Source: JBDKFK01 sp039798745 (GTDB lineage Bacteria > Patescibacteriota > Microgenomatia > UBA1406 > GWC2-37-13). From it: DNA of 27,143 nucleotides. Below are positions 1 through 7,602 of the stretch, one piece after another. Where the stretch lies: positions 1 through 27,143 of the forward strand of contig JBDKFK010000023.1 of assembly GCA_039798745.1 (NCBI GenBank), given 5' to 3'. The notes under the pieces are model-generated. The model had not been told where the DNA came from. It ran no database searches and saw only the letters and a list, made by a program, of their open reading frames with translations. Position 1 is the first letter of the stretch, and each line of letters starts with the position of its first letter. The position numbers were made by a program, and so were the translations under genes.

Positions 1-383
1 GTATATACTGGGGCAACATGATCGTGACTCCGTTGCACGGCACGAACACGAGCACCATGCTATATATCAAGCCGCTCTACCTTCAGGGCGATGTCGGGCA
101 GCTGCCACAGCTCCGACGCATCTACTTCGTTCTCGGCGATGGGCCGATCGTTCAGGCAACCTCCCTCAAAGAGGGCCTGGCGAAACTTTACGCTGGTGCA
201 GCCAGCGGACAGGCCGTGCCATCAGGCGAAGTTCCGAACGCGGGTGAACCGGCGACAAGCCCGATCACCAGCACCGCGCCAATCTCCGGCAGCGTGACCA
301 TTGACGGCAGCGGCCTCACCCAGGGTGAAGTCGACGCCATCAACGCGCTCATCGAAGAGATGAGAAAGTCACACGGCCGGTAA
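1..383 (+). CDS. UPF0182 family membrane protein, C-terminal fragment (5' end outside window)
   Basis: The frame is open from the left edge (first full codon at position 3), so the ATG at 18 is probably an internal methionine. The reading GNMIVTPL, then a YIKPLYLQ block and LPQLRRIYFVLGDG, resembles the conserved C-terminal end of UPF0182 (COG1615) proteins, large multi-pass membrane proteins of unknown function. Family members then have a short leucine/alanine segment around a phrase like SLKEGLAKLYAG, also seen here, followed by a low-complexity Pro/Ser/Thr linker and a short terminal helix. The gene is GC-rich compared with the next one and ends 35 nt before a strong hairpin, like the other GC-rich genes in the window. 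Family assignment is by recall of the motif; the membrane part is not visible. Confidence 0.7.
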   Translation, partial: IYWGNMIVTPLHGTNTSTMLYIKPLYLQGDVGQLPQLRRIYFVLGDGPIVQATSLKEGLAKLYAGAASGQAVPSGEVPNAGEPATSPITSTAPISGSVTIDGSGLTQGEVDAINALIEEMRKSHGR

Positions 384-418
384 GAACGGCATCTGTTCCA
401 CAGGAAGTCAAACATGTG

Positions 419-442
419 GGGAGGACGAGCAATCGTCCTCCC
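419..442 (+). terminator. Hairpin downstream of the UPF0182 gene
   Basis: A perfect 10-bp GC-rich stem (GGGAGGACGA with TCGTCCTCCC) closes a GCAA tetraloop. A weak pyrimidine/T stretch (ACACTTTTATC) follows about 10 nt later, so this is a probable terminator without a classical U-tract. The rest of 384-535 holds only a candidate promoter. Confidence 0.6.
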
Positions 443-502
443 TGCATCTACACACTTTTATCTACTTACATACTTCTTACCAGATCATCAGTCCCCATAC
501 AC

Positions 503-508
503 TATAAT
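503..508 (+). promoter_or_regulatory. Candidate -10 box for the M32 carboxypeptidase gene
   Basis: An exact TATAAT lies 27 nt before the ATG at 536. No convincing -35 element is seen at 16-18 nt. No Shine-Dalgarno sequence precedes the start. Confidence 0.4.
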
Positions 509-535
509 AAGTCATCAACCATTATCGCTTATCAT

Positions 536-2047
536 ATGCAGATCAAGAATAAAACCCTTAACACTATCCTTCCTATATACAAAGACATCTCTCTTTTAAA
601 CAAAATGCTCGCTGTACTCGGCTGGGATCAGAATGTTAATCTGCCCGCAAAAGCCGCTCAGGGAAGAGCGGATCAGATAGCCTATCTCACTCAACTGCTA
701 ACAGAAAAATGGCTTGACCCGGTAATGCAAAAAACTATCCAGTCTCTCAAAGAATCTTCAACTGACTCTGTTGAAGAAAAAGCCATAATCCGAAATCTGC
801 AGTATGCTTCGCAGTATTACTATAAAGTTCCCAAAAATATCATCATCAAAAAATCCAAAGTCACTTCTGAGGCGTTCATGGCCTGGCAAAATGCCCGCAG
901 TGAAAACGATTTTCCGTTATTTCAACCATACCTTGAACAGATACTAGAACTCAATAAACAGATCTCCGAACATCTGGGCTATGATAAAAATCCATATGAC
1001 GCCCATCTTCATCTGCACGAACCCGGGTTAACTGCCGCCTTCTGTGCCGAAACCTTCGGCGCGTTGCGGCCAAAGCTGACAGATCTCCTCACCCGGATTC
1101 AGGCAAGCCCAACCTATAAACTTGCGAGAAAGAAAAAATTTTCCAATGATACATACCCTCAGGGGTATCAAAAACAACTATCTGAGTATGTCCTTCACCT
1201 TATGCAGTACGATTTCCAGGCCGGACGCATGGATATTTCCGCACACCCCTTTACTACCACCATGGATCAGTATGATGTGCGCATTACAACCCGTTACGAC
1301 GAGTATGATTTCCGTGAATGCTATACATCCGCGGTACATGAAGGGGGTCACGCGCTCTATGAACAAGGCATAAACCCCGAGTATGAATATACTCCTCTTG
1401 AAGGGGGAGTATCGATGGGCATCCACGAATCACAGTCAAGATTTTATGAAAACATGGTCGGAAGAAGCCCCCCGTTTCTCAAGTATCTCATGACCCACTT
1501 TCAGAAATACTTTCCGAAATCATCAATAGCATCTGTTGATGATCTTGTGCTCTATCTTAATGAAGTGAACCCTGGCTTAATCCGTACAAAAGCCGATGAA
1601 GTAACCTACAACTTACATATTATTCTCCGTTTTGAAATAGAAAATGACCTTCTCAATAATAAAATCAAGGTAAAAGATCTTCCCGAGATATGGAATGCGC
1701 ATATGAATACATACCTGGGAGTTGAACCTGAGACCAATAGAGACGGTGTGCTGCAGGACGTCCATTGGTCATACGGCGAATTTGGATACTTTCCGACATA
1801 CTCATTAGGCAATCTTTACAGCGCCCAGATTGCGGCGACATTGCGCAAAGATATAGATATTGACAGCCAGCTGCAGACCGGCGATCTTACCCCCATTCAT
1901 AGCTGGCTTAAAGAACGCATCTATACACATGGTAGTCTCTACTGGCCGGACGAACTCATAACCAGGGTGTCGGGTGAAAAACTGAACCCAGAACATTTTA
2001 TACGATACCTAAAAGAGAAATATACCAAGCTCTATCATCTGGCCTGA
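536..2047 (+). CDS. Thermostable carboxypeptidase, peptidase family M32
   Basis: A 503-residue zinc metallocarboxypeptidase that removes residues from peptide C-termini, probably in the cytoplasm (no signal peptide). The M32 signatures are all present: HEGGHALYEQG with the zinc histidines and catalytic glutamate at residues 268-272, HESQSR at about 297-302 carrying the third zinc ligand, IRTKADEVTYNLHI, and the C-terminal GYFPTYSLGNLYSAQ block. The length matches the family norm of about 500. The frame extends upstream to a GTG at 416, but that GTG lies in the preceding hairpin and the extra 40 residues look like translated spacer. The ATG at 536 fits the family N-terminus and follows a TATAAT box. 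It stands alone and ends in TGA. Confidence 0.93.
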   Translation: MQIKNKTLNTILPIYKDISLLNKMLAVLGWDQNVNLPAKAAQGRADQIAYLTQLLTEKWLDPVMQKTIQSLKESSTDSVEEKAIIRNLQYASQYYYKVPKNIIIKKSKVTSEAFMAWQNARSENDFPLFQPYLEQILELNKQISEHLGYDKNPYDAHLHLHEPGLTAAFCAETFGALRPKLTDLLTRIQASPTYKLARKKKFSNDTYPQGYQKQLSEYVLHLMQYDFQAGRMDISAHPFTTTMDQYDVRITTRYDEYDFRECYTSAVHEGGHALYEQGINPEYEYTPLEGGVSMGIHESQSRFYENMVGRSPPFLKYLMTHFQKYFPKSSIASVDDLVLYLNEVNPGLIRTKADEVTYNLHIILRFEIENDLLNNKIKVKDLPEIWNAHMNTYLGVEPETNRDGVLQDVHWSYGEFGYFPTYSLGNLYSAQIAATLRKDIDIDSQLQTGDLTPIHSWLKERIYTHGSLYWPDELITRVSGEKLNPEHFIRYLKEKYTKLYHLA

Positions 2048-2059
2048 TAGTGTTATTGA

Positions 2060-2088
2060 TTGACTTTTCCCTCAAGCTTTTGAATAAT
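2060..2088 (+). promoter_or_regulatory. Promoter, probably leaderless, for the 2094 gene
   Basis: TTGACT (2060-2065), a 17-nt spacer, then AATAAT (2083-2088). The ATG is only 5 nt downstream of the -10 box, so transcription should start at or next to the start codon. Confidence 0.6.
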
Positions 2089-2093
2089 AAAGT

Positions 2094-2501
2094 ATGGCGG
2101 GAAAACCGACTCATAAAAAAACAACCTCAAACCAGTACTCCCTTATTTTTATAATAGGCGTCGCAGTGCTTTATATTCTTAGTCTTATTGGCGCATACTA
2201 TGTTGGTAAAATGTCACTTTATCCTAACGAAGGTCCTCTGGCAAACACTCTCAAACGTGCATGCACTCTTGATGCTAAACTTTGTCCGGACGGGACTACC
2301 GTAGGCCGCGAAGGCCCCCACTGTGATTTTGCACCGTGCTCAACAGTACCTCTCAGACCCATCTCTACCTATAAATGCCCGGCAACAGAGTGGGTTGACT
2401 GTATGCCAAGTCCCGATGAGAAAGATTCTTCTATGTGTCGTCCGGAATATCTACAATGGGCGCAGGACAACTGTCCCGAATTCAAAGGAGCCGCTTACTA
2501 A
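2094..2501 (+). CDS. Single-pass membrane protein with CPDG cysteine motifs
   Basis: A 135-residue protein of unknown function. Residues 1-14 are basic and polar, about 16-38 form a transmembrane anchor, and the rest is probably extracytoplasmic. It carries two cysteine-rich segments. The first (C57 to C82) reads CTLDAKLCPDGTTVGR then GPHCDFAPC. The second (about 95-135) has CP, VDCMPSPD, then a YLQWAQDNCPEFKGAAY-type ending. I recall both kinds of segment from predicted envelope proteins of Candidate Phyla Radiation bacteria, without a known function. The even spacing of cysteines suggests disulfides or metal binding. The first segment recurs in the protein at 13808-14500. The start is fixed by the promoter at 2060-2088. 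Confidence 0.75.
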   Translation: MAGKPTHKKTTSNQYSLIFIIGVAVLYILSLIGAYYVGKMSLYPNEGPLANTLKRACTLDAKLCPDGTTVGREGPHCDFAPCSTVPLRPISTYKCPATEWVDCMPSPDEKDSSMCRPEYLQWAQDNCPEFKGAAY

Positions 2502-2526
2502 GGTAGGCATTATGCCGGATATTGAT

Positions 2527-2532
2527 TATAAT
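2527..2532 (+). promoter_or_regulatory. Candidate -10 box for the PAP2 gene
   Basis: An exact TATAAT 11 nt before the ATG at 2544. The predicted transcript would have a leader of only a few nucleotides. No clear -35 element. Confidence 0.45.
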
Positions 2533-2543
2533 TACCTTCTTGT

Positions 2544-3188
2544 ATGACAAAACACACACGGAACAAACTCATATATGGAAGCATTGGCATAGTGGGATTT
2601 ATTCTGTTTGTCTTGTTTACGTTCATGGTGAAAAAAGATATTGTTGATCAGTTTGACTTTAATACTACTGTCCGCTTACAAAACCATATTCCGGAAAAAA
2701 TTGATCCGATATTTTCTTTCTTCAGTATTCTCGGAAGTTTTGAAGTAACTACCGCAACTCTCGTTATTGTTGTACTTCTGATGCGCAAAATAAAGAACGT
2801 GACGATCATTATTTCGTATATCGTTGCCCATGTAATTGAGATTCTGGGAAAATCACTTATTTATCACCCTGGACCACCCTTTATGTTTTTCCGCTATAAC
2901 CTGGGCTTCTATTTCCCGAGCGCTTACGTTAACACTGGCTCTTCATACCCGTCTGGGCATACATTCAGAACCGTATTCCTTTCTGTTATTTTTGCTTTTC
3001 TTGTCTGGCGTTCAAAGAAGATGAAACTATCCACAAAACTATTGATCTTCACTTTTTTCTTCTGCTTCGACGTCATCATGTTGGTCTCGCGGGTGAGTCT
3101 GGGAGAACACTGGACCACTGATGTTATTGGAGGAACCTTACTGGCTATATCATTGGCAACACTGTCTATCGCATTCATTCCTGACTAG
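2544..3188 (+). CDS. PAP2 superfamily membrane phosphatase
   Basis: A 214-residue multi-pass protein of the phosphatidic acid phosphatase type 2 / acid phosphatase superfamily, expected to dephosphorylate a lipid phosphate (phosphatidate or a polyprenyl diphosphate) at the membrane. Motif 2, PSGH, is at 136-139 and its histidine is the expected proton donor. Motif 3, SR-x5-H-x3-D, is at 182-193 and its H189 is the expected nucleophile. Motif 1 normally reads K-x6-RP. Here K103 is followed six residues later by GP, so the phosphate-binding arginine is replaced by glycine. About five to six hydrophobic segments are visible. The 3' end overlaps the convergent methyltransferase gene by 14 nt. Substrate not predictable. 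Confidence 0.87.
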   Translation: MTKHTRNKLIYGSIGIVGFILFVLFTFMVKKDIVDQFDFNTTVRLQNHIPEKIDPIFSFFSILGSFEVTTATLVIVVLLMRKIKNVTIIISYIVAHVIEILGKSLIYHPGPPFMFFRYNLGFYFPSAYVNTGSSYPSGHTFRTVFLSVIFAFLVWRSKKMKLSTKLLIFTFFFCFDVIMLVSRVSLGEHWTTDVIGGTLLAISLATLSIAFIPD

Positions 3189-4203
3189 CGGTAAGTTTAT
3201 ACACCGCGGCTTTTTTTCCTGAGACTAGAATATCATACTTCTCCTGAATAGCAAATCCCACCACCGCACCTGCCTGTAGTAAGATTTCTTTTTGAGCAGT
3301 AAGCACAACAACCACTCCATTTTGACTAAGTACCCGTTTAAACTCTCTCAACATATTTGTATAAAATGCGTTATAGTCGGAAACTGTTTTATCAAAAATA
3401 CCCCACGGAGGATCGGTAATAATTGTTGTAATTGAATGGTCAGCTATAGGTTTCATCCTGAGAGCATCCATCTGTAATACTTCCGTTTCAGGAAGATGCC
3501 GCAAACGTTGACGGAGCTTCGAAATAAGCAAAGGATCGGCATCCCCGGCAATAATATGTTTATATTCCTGAAGATACGCCCGTTGACTGGGAATAGCTCC
3601 ATGACCTGCAAACGGATCAAGGATTATATCGTCTGCTTTTGGACTTGAAAGTATGGCAAGAAAATATGCCAACTCCGAGCGTAACTCACCTTTTTCTGCC
3701 TGTTTACCTCCGCGGGTAGATAGTCCCGTAATCCTTACACCAAAAAATGCCTCTGCCTCACTACGAATAAGAAACCAAAACTCGTAGTCGGCTTTGAGGG
3801 GATCTACCGTAAGATATGTTTCGTGCATAATCTTTTCCTGAGTTGTTCTGATAAGAGATTTATCGACATGAGTCAATTCGTTTTCTTTTGAGACAACTAC
3901 TCTGAAGGTGCCGTGTTTCTTTTCCGGAAGTAAGGGCGCGATCTCGGACAAATCGAGGTCTGCTGACAATTTTTTCACAATATGGTACGGTTCCATGCCC
4001 TCGGTCTTAGTAAGGCGGGTGATGAGCAAAAAACTGTTATTAAAATAGCCTATATGTTTTACTCTCTCCACAGGGGCAGTCGTCTCAAAAAGAACAAGTC
4101 CATCCAACAACGATACGATAGTAACGTTTGGCAGGAGCGTGGGCAACGTCTTCTGTACGACATCTGAAAATCCTGAAATGAATGTAGAAAAATATGTATT
4201 CAC
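3175..4203 (-). CDS. THUMP-like / UPF0020-type RNA methyltransferase
   Basis: A 342-residue predicted S-adenosylmethionine-dependent RNA methyltransferase resembling the Trm11/Trm14/RlmL (UPF0020) group. The N-terminal half (about 1-160) is consistent with a THUMP/ferredoxin-like RNA-binding region. It is followed by the Rossmann methylase domain with the SAM-binding DPFAGHGA (196-203) and a catalytic TDPPWG (263-268), the N/DPPY-type motif of base N-methylation. The frame has an upstream GTG at 4218 (five residues longer). I prefer the GTG at 4203 because the resulting MNTYFSTF start looks natural and a TACAAT box lies 6 nt upstream. The gene is convergent with the PAP2 gene and divergent from xseA. 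The exact RNA target is unknown. Confidence 0.83.
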   Translation of the reverse strand: MNTYFSTFISGFSDVVQKTLPTLLPNVTIVSLLDGLVLFETTAPVERVKHIGYFNNSFLLITRLTKTEGMEPYHIVKKLSADLDLSEIAPLLPEKKHGTFRVVVSKENELTHVDKSLIRTTQEKIMHETYLTVDPLKADYEFWFLIRSEAEAFFGVRITGLSTRGGKQAEKGELRSELAYFLAILSSPKADDIILDPFAGHGAIPSQRAYLQEYKHIIAGDADPLLISKLRQRLRHLPETEVLQMDALRMKPIADHSITTIITDPPWGIFDKTVSDYNAFYTNMLREFKRVLSQNGVVVVLTAQKEILLQAGAVVGFAIQEKYDILVSGKKAAVYKLTASQE

Positions 4204-4209
4204 AGTTGT

Positions 4210-4215
4210 ATTGTA
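4210..4215 (-). promoter_or_regulatory. Candidate -10 box for the methyltransferase gene
   Basis: On the minus strand TACAAT is followed after 6 nt by the preferred GTG start at 4203. This -10-to-start spacing matches other presumed leaderless genes in the window. No good -35. Confidence 0.35.
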
Positions 4216-4235
4216 CACTACTCACTTCCGTGACG

Positions 4236-4244
4236 TGCTATACT
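4236..4244 (+). promoter_or_regulatory. Extended -10 promoter of xseA-xseB
   Basis: TGCTATACT is a good extended -10 element 23 nt before the xseA ATG. The short leader then contains a small palindrome. Confidence 0.5.
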
Positions 4245-4260
4245 TAAGAGCTCCTCTTAA
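4244..4260. repeat. Short perfect palindrome in the xseA leader
   Basis: TTAAGAG, a CTC spacer, then CTCTTAA: 7-bp arms ending 7 nt before the xseA start codon and overlapping the end of its -10 box. It could be an operator or a small 5' hairpin. Confidence 0.4.
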
Positions 4261-4267
4261 CACAACT

Positions 4268-5680
4268 ATGTCCGACCAACCAACGCTGTATCCATTTGAT
4301 GATTTACCCTTATTGACAAGCGATCTTCTGAGCCCAAAAAAGACTCAAAAAAAAGCTCCGAAAGAAGTCGTAGAACATATCTATACAGTCGGTGAGTTTC
4401 TGGACGTTGTAAACCAGAAAATAAAAAGTATTGAGACTACCATCCAGGGAGAAATCGGTAAAGTAGATGTGCGTGGAGCCGCTGTATACTTTACGCTTAA
4501 CGATAAGAAAGAAAAAGCAACCCTTAGCTGCATTGTCTGGCGTAATAAGCTGAACAGTATGGGTATCGAACTTAGGGAAGGGCTTGAAGTAAAGGTAGTC
4601 GGTCACCCCACTATTTACAAGCCAATGGGGAAATTTTCACTCGAGGTTCAGTATATTACTCCTATCGGCGAAGGAGCACTCAAACTTGCCTTTGAAAAAC
4701 TAAAACGCGATCTTGAAGCAAAAGGGTACTTTAACGAGGCACGTAAGCGTCCTCTCCCTCGCTACCCTCAAAAAATTGGCTTGATCACCTCAATGTCTGG
4801 CGAGGCACAGCGCGATTTTATAACCCATCTTGGTACATACGGCCTCAAAGTCTACTTCTATGACGTGCGGGTTGAAGGGGTTAAATCAATCCCCAGCGTA
4901 GTCTCCGCGATACAGTGGTTTAATGAGCACGATACAGGGGTTGAGGTTCTGGTTGTCACACGTGGCGGAGGCAGCCTTGAGAGTCTTCAGGCGTTTAATT
5001 CCGAAGAGGTGGCAAAGGCTATATTCAGCTCGCGTATCCCGGTAATATCAGCGATAGGCCATGAACGTGATGTAACGATAGCCGACCATGTTGCTGACTG
5101 TCGGGCATCTACGCCGACACACGCCGGCAAAATGTTGTCCGAATACTGGTCGTTAGCGGCCCAAACAATTGAGACCTATGAACAAAATATTTCTGCAGTT
5201 TTCAAAAACAGATGCTCCCGGCTGAAAGAAATTTTGACTCACTATGAAGCCACCTGGATAACTGGCTTTATGAGATCTATATATGCCCGCCGTGAGCGAC
5301 TAGCAACACTCGAAAGTTCGTTGACAGGTTCGTTCCGCCATATATTCCAACGCCTTGAGTTTATTGAAAAAACATTTGCCATGAATCACCTTAAGCTGCA
5401 GACCAGCATTAACACCGTTTCCCACAATCTTATGCGTGCTGAACAGGAGCTTATAAACGGTGCCGAATGTTATCATTCATTTCTCATAAAATATCTGGAC
5501 CATCTCAATAACGGCCTCATCCTGAGTGATCCCGAACTTAAACTAAAACAGGGATACAGTATCACAAAAAATTCTGCCGGTAACGTACTCAAAGACCCGG
5601 CGGCGACAATGAAGGGTGATATAATTACGGTACAGCTCTATAAAGGATCGTTAACGTCAAAAGTTGAAAAAAATACATAA
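4268..5680 (+). CDS. xseA: Exodeoxyribonuclease VII large subunit
   Basis: A 470-residue large subunit of exonuclease VII, which degrades single-stranded DNA to acid-soluble oligonucleotides and acts in DNA repair with XseB. An N-terminal OB-fold (about 40-135, YTVGEFLDVV then GEIGKVDVRGAAVYFTL) precedes the catalytic domain. Family hallmarks are RGGGSLESLQAFN at 232-244 and SAIGHERDVTIADHVADCRASTPTHA from about 261. A long helical coiled-coil region follows, and a C-terminal GYSITKN segment ends the protein. The frame opens further upstream, but that part would cross the promoter and the divergent gene, so the ATG at 4268 is chosen. xseB follows after 3 nt. No Shine-Dalgarno sequence is seen. 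Confidence 0.95.
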   Translation: MSDQPTLYPFDDLPLLTSDLLSPKKTQKKAPKEVVEHIYTVGEFLDVVNQKIKSIETTIQGEIGKVDVRGAAVYFTLNDKKEKATLSCIVWRNKLNSMGIELREGLEVKVVGHPTIYKPMGKFSLEVQYITPIGEGALKLAFEKLKRDLEAKGYFNEARKRPLPRYPQKIGLITSMSGEAQRDFITHLGTYGLKVYFYDVRVEGVKSIPSVVSAIQWFNEHDTGVEVLVVTRGGGSLESLQAFNSEEVAKAIFSSRIPVISAIGHERDVTIADHVADCRASTPTHAGKMLSEYWSLAAQTIETYEQNISAVFKNRCSRLKEILTHYEATWITGFMRSIYARRERLATLESSLTGSFRHIFQRLEFIEKTFAMNHLKLQTSINTVSHNLMRAEQELINGAECYHSFLIKYLDHLNNGLILSDPELKLKQGYSITKNSAGNVLKDPAATMKGDIITVQLYKGSLTSKVEKNT

Positions 5681-5683
5681 TAT

Positions 5684-5905
5684 ATGGACACCAAAAAAAC
5701 AGATTTTGCAGATGCGATAAAAAAACTGGAAGAAATTAACAAGTGGTTTCAGAGCGAGGATATAGATCTTGATGAGGGGTTAAGCAAACTGAGACTCGGT
5801 AAAGAACTTATCAAGTCCTGTCGGGATAGATTAAGTACCGTTGAGAATGAGTTTCTAAAAATAAAAGAAGATTTTGTCGAAGAAGAAAAAAAAGAAACTG
5901 AGTAA
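5684..5905 (+). CDS. xseB: Exodeoxyribonuclease VII small subunit
   Basis: A 73-residue helical protein that binds the coiled coil of XseA and is needed for exonuclease VII activity. It matches the family in size (60-90 residues) and pattern: FADAIKKLEEINKWFQSEDIDLDEGLSKLRLGKEL, then a second helix and a Lys/Glu-rich tail. The start lies 3 nt after the xseA stop with no Shine-Dalgarno, so translational coupling or reinitiation is likely. It ends 5 nt from the convergent NYN gene, with no terminator hairpin between them. Confidence 0.93.
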   Translation: MDTKKTDFADAIKKLEEINKWFQSEDIDLDEGLSKLRLGKELIKSCRDRLSTVENEFLKIKEDFVEEEKKETE

Positions 5906-5910
5906 AATCT

Positions 5911-6420
5911 TTAGATCTTAAAAAGAAGCGACCGTGTCTGTTCTTCTATGTTCACAAAGTCATCGGCAATCTGAATAAGTTCATGGTTTGCTGTCTTTTT
6001 AAAGGCTACCACCTCTACCAGACAACCCAGTGATTGCTGCAGATAATTTACTACCGGCGTAAAATCACCATCGCCTGAGATAAGAATAATAGAGTCAACC
6101 TTATGTCCCAAACGGATAGCGTCCATAGCAATACCAATATCCCAGTCACCTTTTTTTGCTCCACCGATAAATACCTGTAGGTTTTTTTCCTTTACCTCAA
6201 AACCTGCGGAGTTAAGAGCTTCAAAAAACTCTACTTCCTTATCATTAGGATCAGCTTTTATCACATACGCTATCGCGCGCACTAAGACTCTGTCTGCAAG
6301 TGCGAGGGTAAGTAAGTTTTTGAAGTTAACACGGGCGCGGTATAAATTTTTTGCAGAATAATAGAGGTTTTGTACATCTACAAGTATAGCTACGCGCTGA
6401 TCGGGGTTTCTGACTATCAT
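5911..6420 (-). CDS. NYN-domain (LabA/DUF88-like) PIN-fold protein
   Basis: A 169-residue protein consisting of one NYN domain, a PIN-like fold with a predicted Mg2+-dependent ribonuclease site. The expected acidic residues are present: D15 in AILVDVQNL with N18, D92 and D94 in GDWDIGIAMD with D100, and D117 and D119 in the SGDGDF signature. The length is typical for LabA/DUF88 proteins. It is a single cytoplasmic domain with no partner fused. The start ATG has no Shine-Dalgarno; AT-rich TATGAT-like sequence lies upstream. Specific RNA targets are unknown. Confidence 0.88.
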   Translation of the reverse strand: MIVRNPDQRVAILVDVQNLYYSAKNLYRARVNFKNLLTLALADRVLVRAIAYVIKADPNDKEVEFFEALNSAGFEVKEKNLQVFIGGAKKGDWDIGIAMDAIRLGHKVDSIILISGDGDFTPVVNYLQQSLGCLVEVVAFKKTANHELIQIADDFVNIEEQTRSLLFKI

Positions 6421-6486
6421 ATTACTGACTAATCATATCATATTCTTGAAAAAGTATGTCCTGTTTTCATATATCAGAATATAGTA

Positions 6487-6517
6487 AGAGCCACCCTCCG
6501 AATTGGAGGGTGGCTCT
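6487..6517 (-). terminator. Terminator hairpin after the MoxR-VWA operon
   Basis: A perfect 13-bp stem (AGAGCCACCCTCC with GGAGGGTGGCTCT) closes a 5-nt loop 8 nt beyond the VWA stop codon. On the minus strand it is preceded by an A-run and followed by TTACTATATT. On the plus strand a T-run follows directly, so it may work in both directions. Confidence 0.8.
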
Positions 6518-6525
6518 TTTTGTTC

Positions 6526-7590
6526 CTACTCGAAACGCTTGTATGTGGTAGCGACCTGACGGAGCGAAGCATTATCGCTCCCGATCATTACTACATGCAG
6601 TTGAATGTCCTTCCCAAGGAAAGCTCGGATCTGACTGATATCAATCGAAGAATCCTCGCCGTCGCTAATGAGAAGGATAGCGGCTTTGGAGAGATCACCG
6701 CCCAACGAACGAATGTCCTCCGCTGCCTGCTGAATGGCCGCAGGGATGTTGGTGCCTCCGCCTGTGGTTGTGAAGTTGAGAATGTTACGGATCACAACAC
6801 CTGCCTCTTGTGCGTTAGTCGCACGCTGCAGAGGATGCGGTTGACCATCAAAGGGACGAAGCAGATACTTAGCCTGGCCTTTCACCGCCTGCATGAGCTG
6901 AGTTATCGTAACTCCACGGGCCCATACGTGCCGGCTTATGCCGTTACTCATGGCCGTATCCATAGACCCTGAGACATCAAGGATAATCTCCAGAGCCTGC
7001 TGTCGTTGCAGACGCTCATATGCCTGAATCACCTGCAACTCACCGGCCGCAAGATTGGCATAAAACTGGTCGTCGGACTGCATCAGCTGATCCGGCAAGA
7101 CTGAGGTGAGTTGGTCAAGATCGGTCAGAAAAGTCGGTTCCATATCCGCGGTGGGATAGTTAACCGGCTCCCGCTCAGTAGTTGCCTGCAGGTTAATCCT
7201 GATCTCTTGCTGTGTTGCGGCAATATTGAAGATCTGGAGTGTATCTTTAGACAACCGCTGGGCAATATCTTCGACCAACGATTGGTCATTGGCACCCCGC
7301 AGTTCGGCGTGCTCAATGCCAGCCAGGTTACCCAGGGCTTCGGCAAGCAGCGGGTCGCCTGCAAGAGCCTTGCGGACTAACGCTTCTTTTTCGCGTTGTT
7401 CCGCAGCTTCTGCAGCTCTCCGTTGGTCTTCTGCATACTCATCACGTGCTTCGAAACCTGAAGCCCTATCGCCCGAACTTCCAAAGCTGCCTCGAAACTC
7501 TTGTTCTTCTTCTGCTTTCCGGCGTTTCCACCGACGCAGGAGTAAAAGAGCAAGAGCGGCAAGACTCAGAGGTATGAGAATAGGATCCAT
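6526..7590 (-). CDS. Membrane-anchored von Willebrand factor A (VWA) protein, ViaA-like partner of MoxR
   Basis: A 354-residue protein with a signal anchor at about 4-19, a basic stop and a charged Arg/Glu/Ala-rich helical stretch at 20-75. After a middle helical region comes a VWA domain at about 200-350. The metal-ion-dependent adhesion site is complete: D205-x-S207-x-S209 (DVSGSM), T280 in GGGT and D310 in SDGED. The gene follows the MoxR gene by 12 nt and has a textbook Shine-Dalgarno (AAAGGAGG) 5 nt from its ATG. MoxR-VWA pairs are thought to work as chaperones that insert cofactors or remodel envelope complexes; RavA-ViaA of E. coli is the best known. The client here is unknown. GC-rich compared with neighbours. 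Confidence 0.88.
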   Translation of the reverse strand: MDPILIPLSLAALALLLLRRWKRRKAEEEQEFRGSFGSSGDRASGFEARDEYAEDQRRAAEAAEQREKEALVRKALAGDPLLAEALGNLAGIEHAELRGANDQSLVEDIAQRLSKDTLQIFNIAATQQEIRINLQATTEREPVNYPTADMEPTFLTDLDQLTSVLPDQLMQSDDQFYANLAAGELQVIQAYERLQRQQALEIILDVSGSMDTAMSNGISRHVWARGVTITQLMQAVKGQAKYLLRPFDGQPHPLQRATNAQEAGVVIRNILNFTTTGGGTNIPAAIQQAAEDIRSLGGDLSKAAILLISDGEDSSIDISQIRAFLGKDIQLHVVMIGSDNASLRQVATTYKRFE

Positions 7591-7602
7591 ACGCCTCCTT
7601 TC

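Noticed and set aside
416..535. N-terminal extension of the M32 carboxypeptidase from a GTG at 416
   Set aside because: It would begin inside the hairpin at 419-442, runs through a TATAAT box and adds 40 residues unlike any M32 N-terminus.
6520..6972. 150-residue ORF on the plus strand
   Set aside because: It lies antisense to the VWA domain, which has intact MIDAS motifs, and no domain is recognisable in it.
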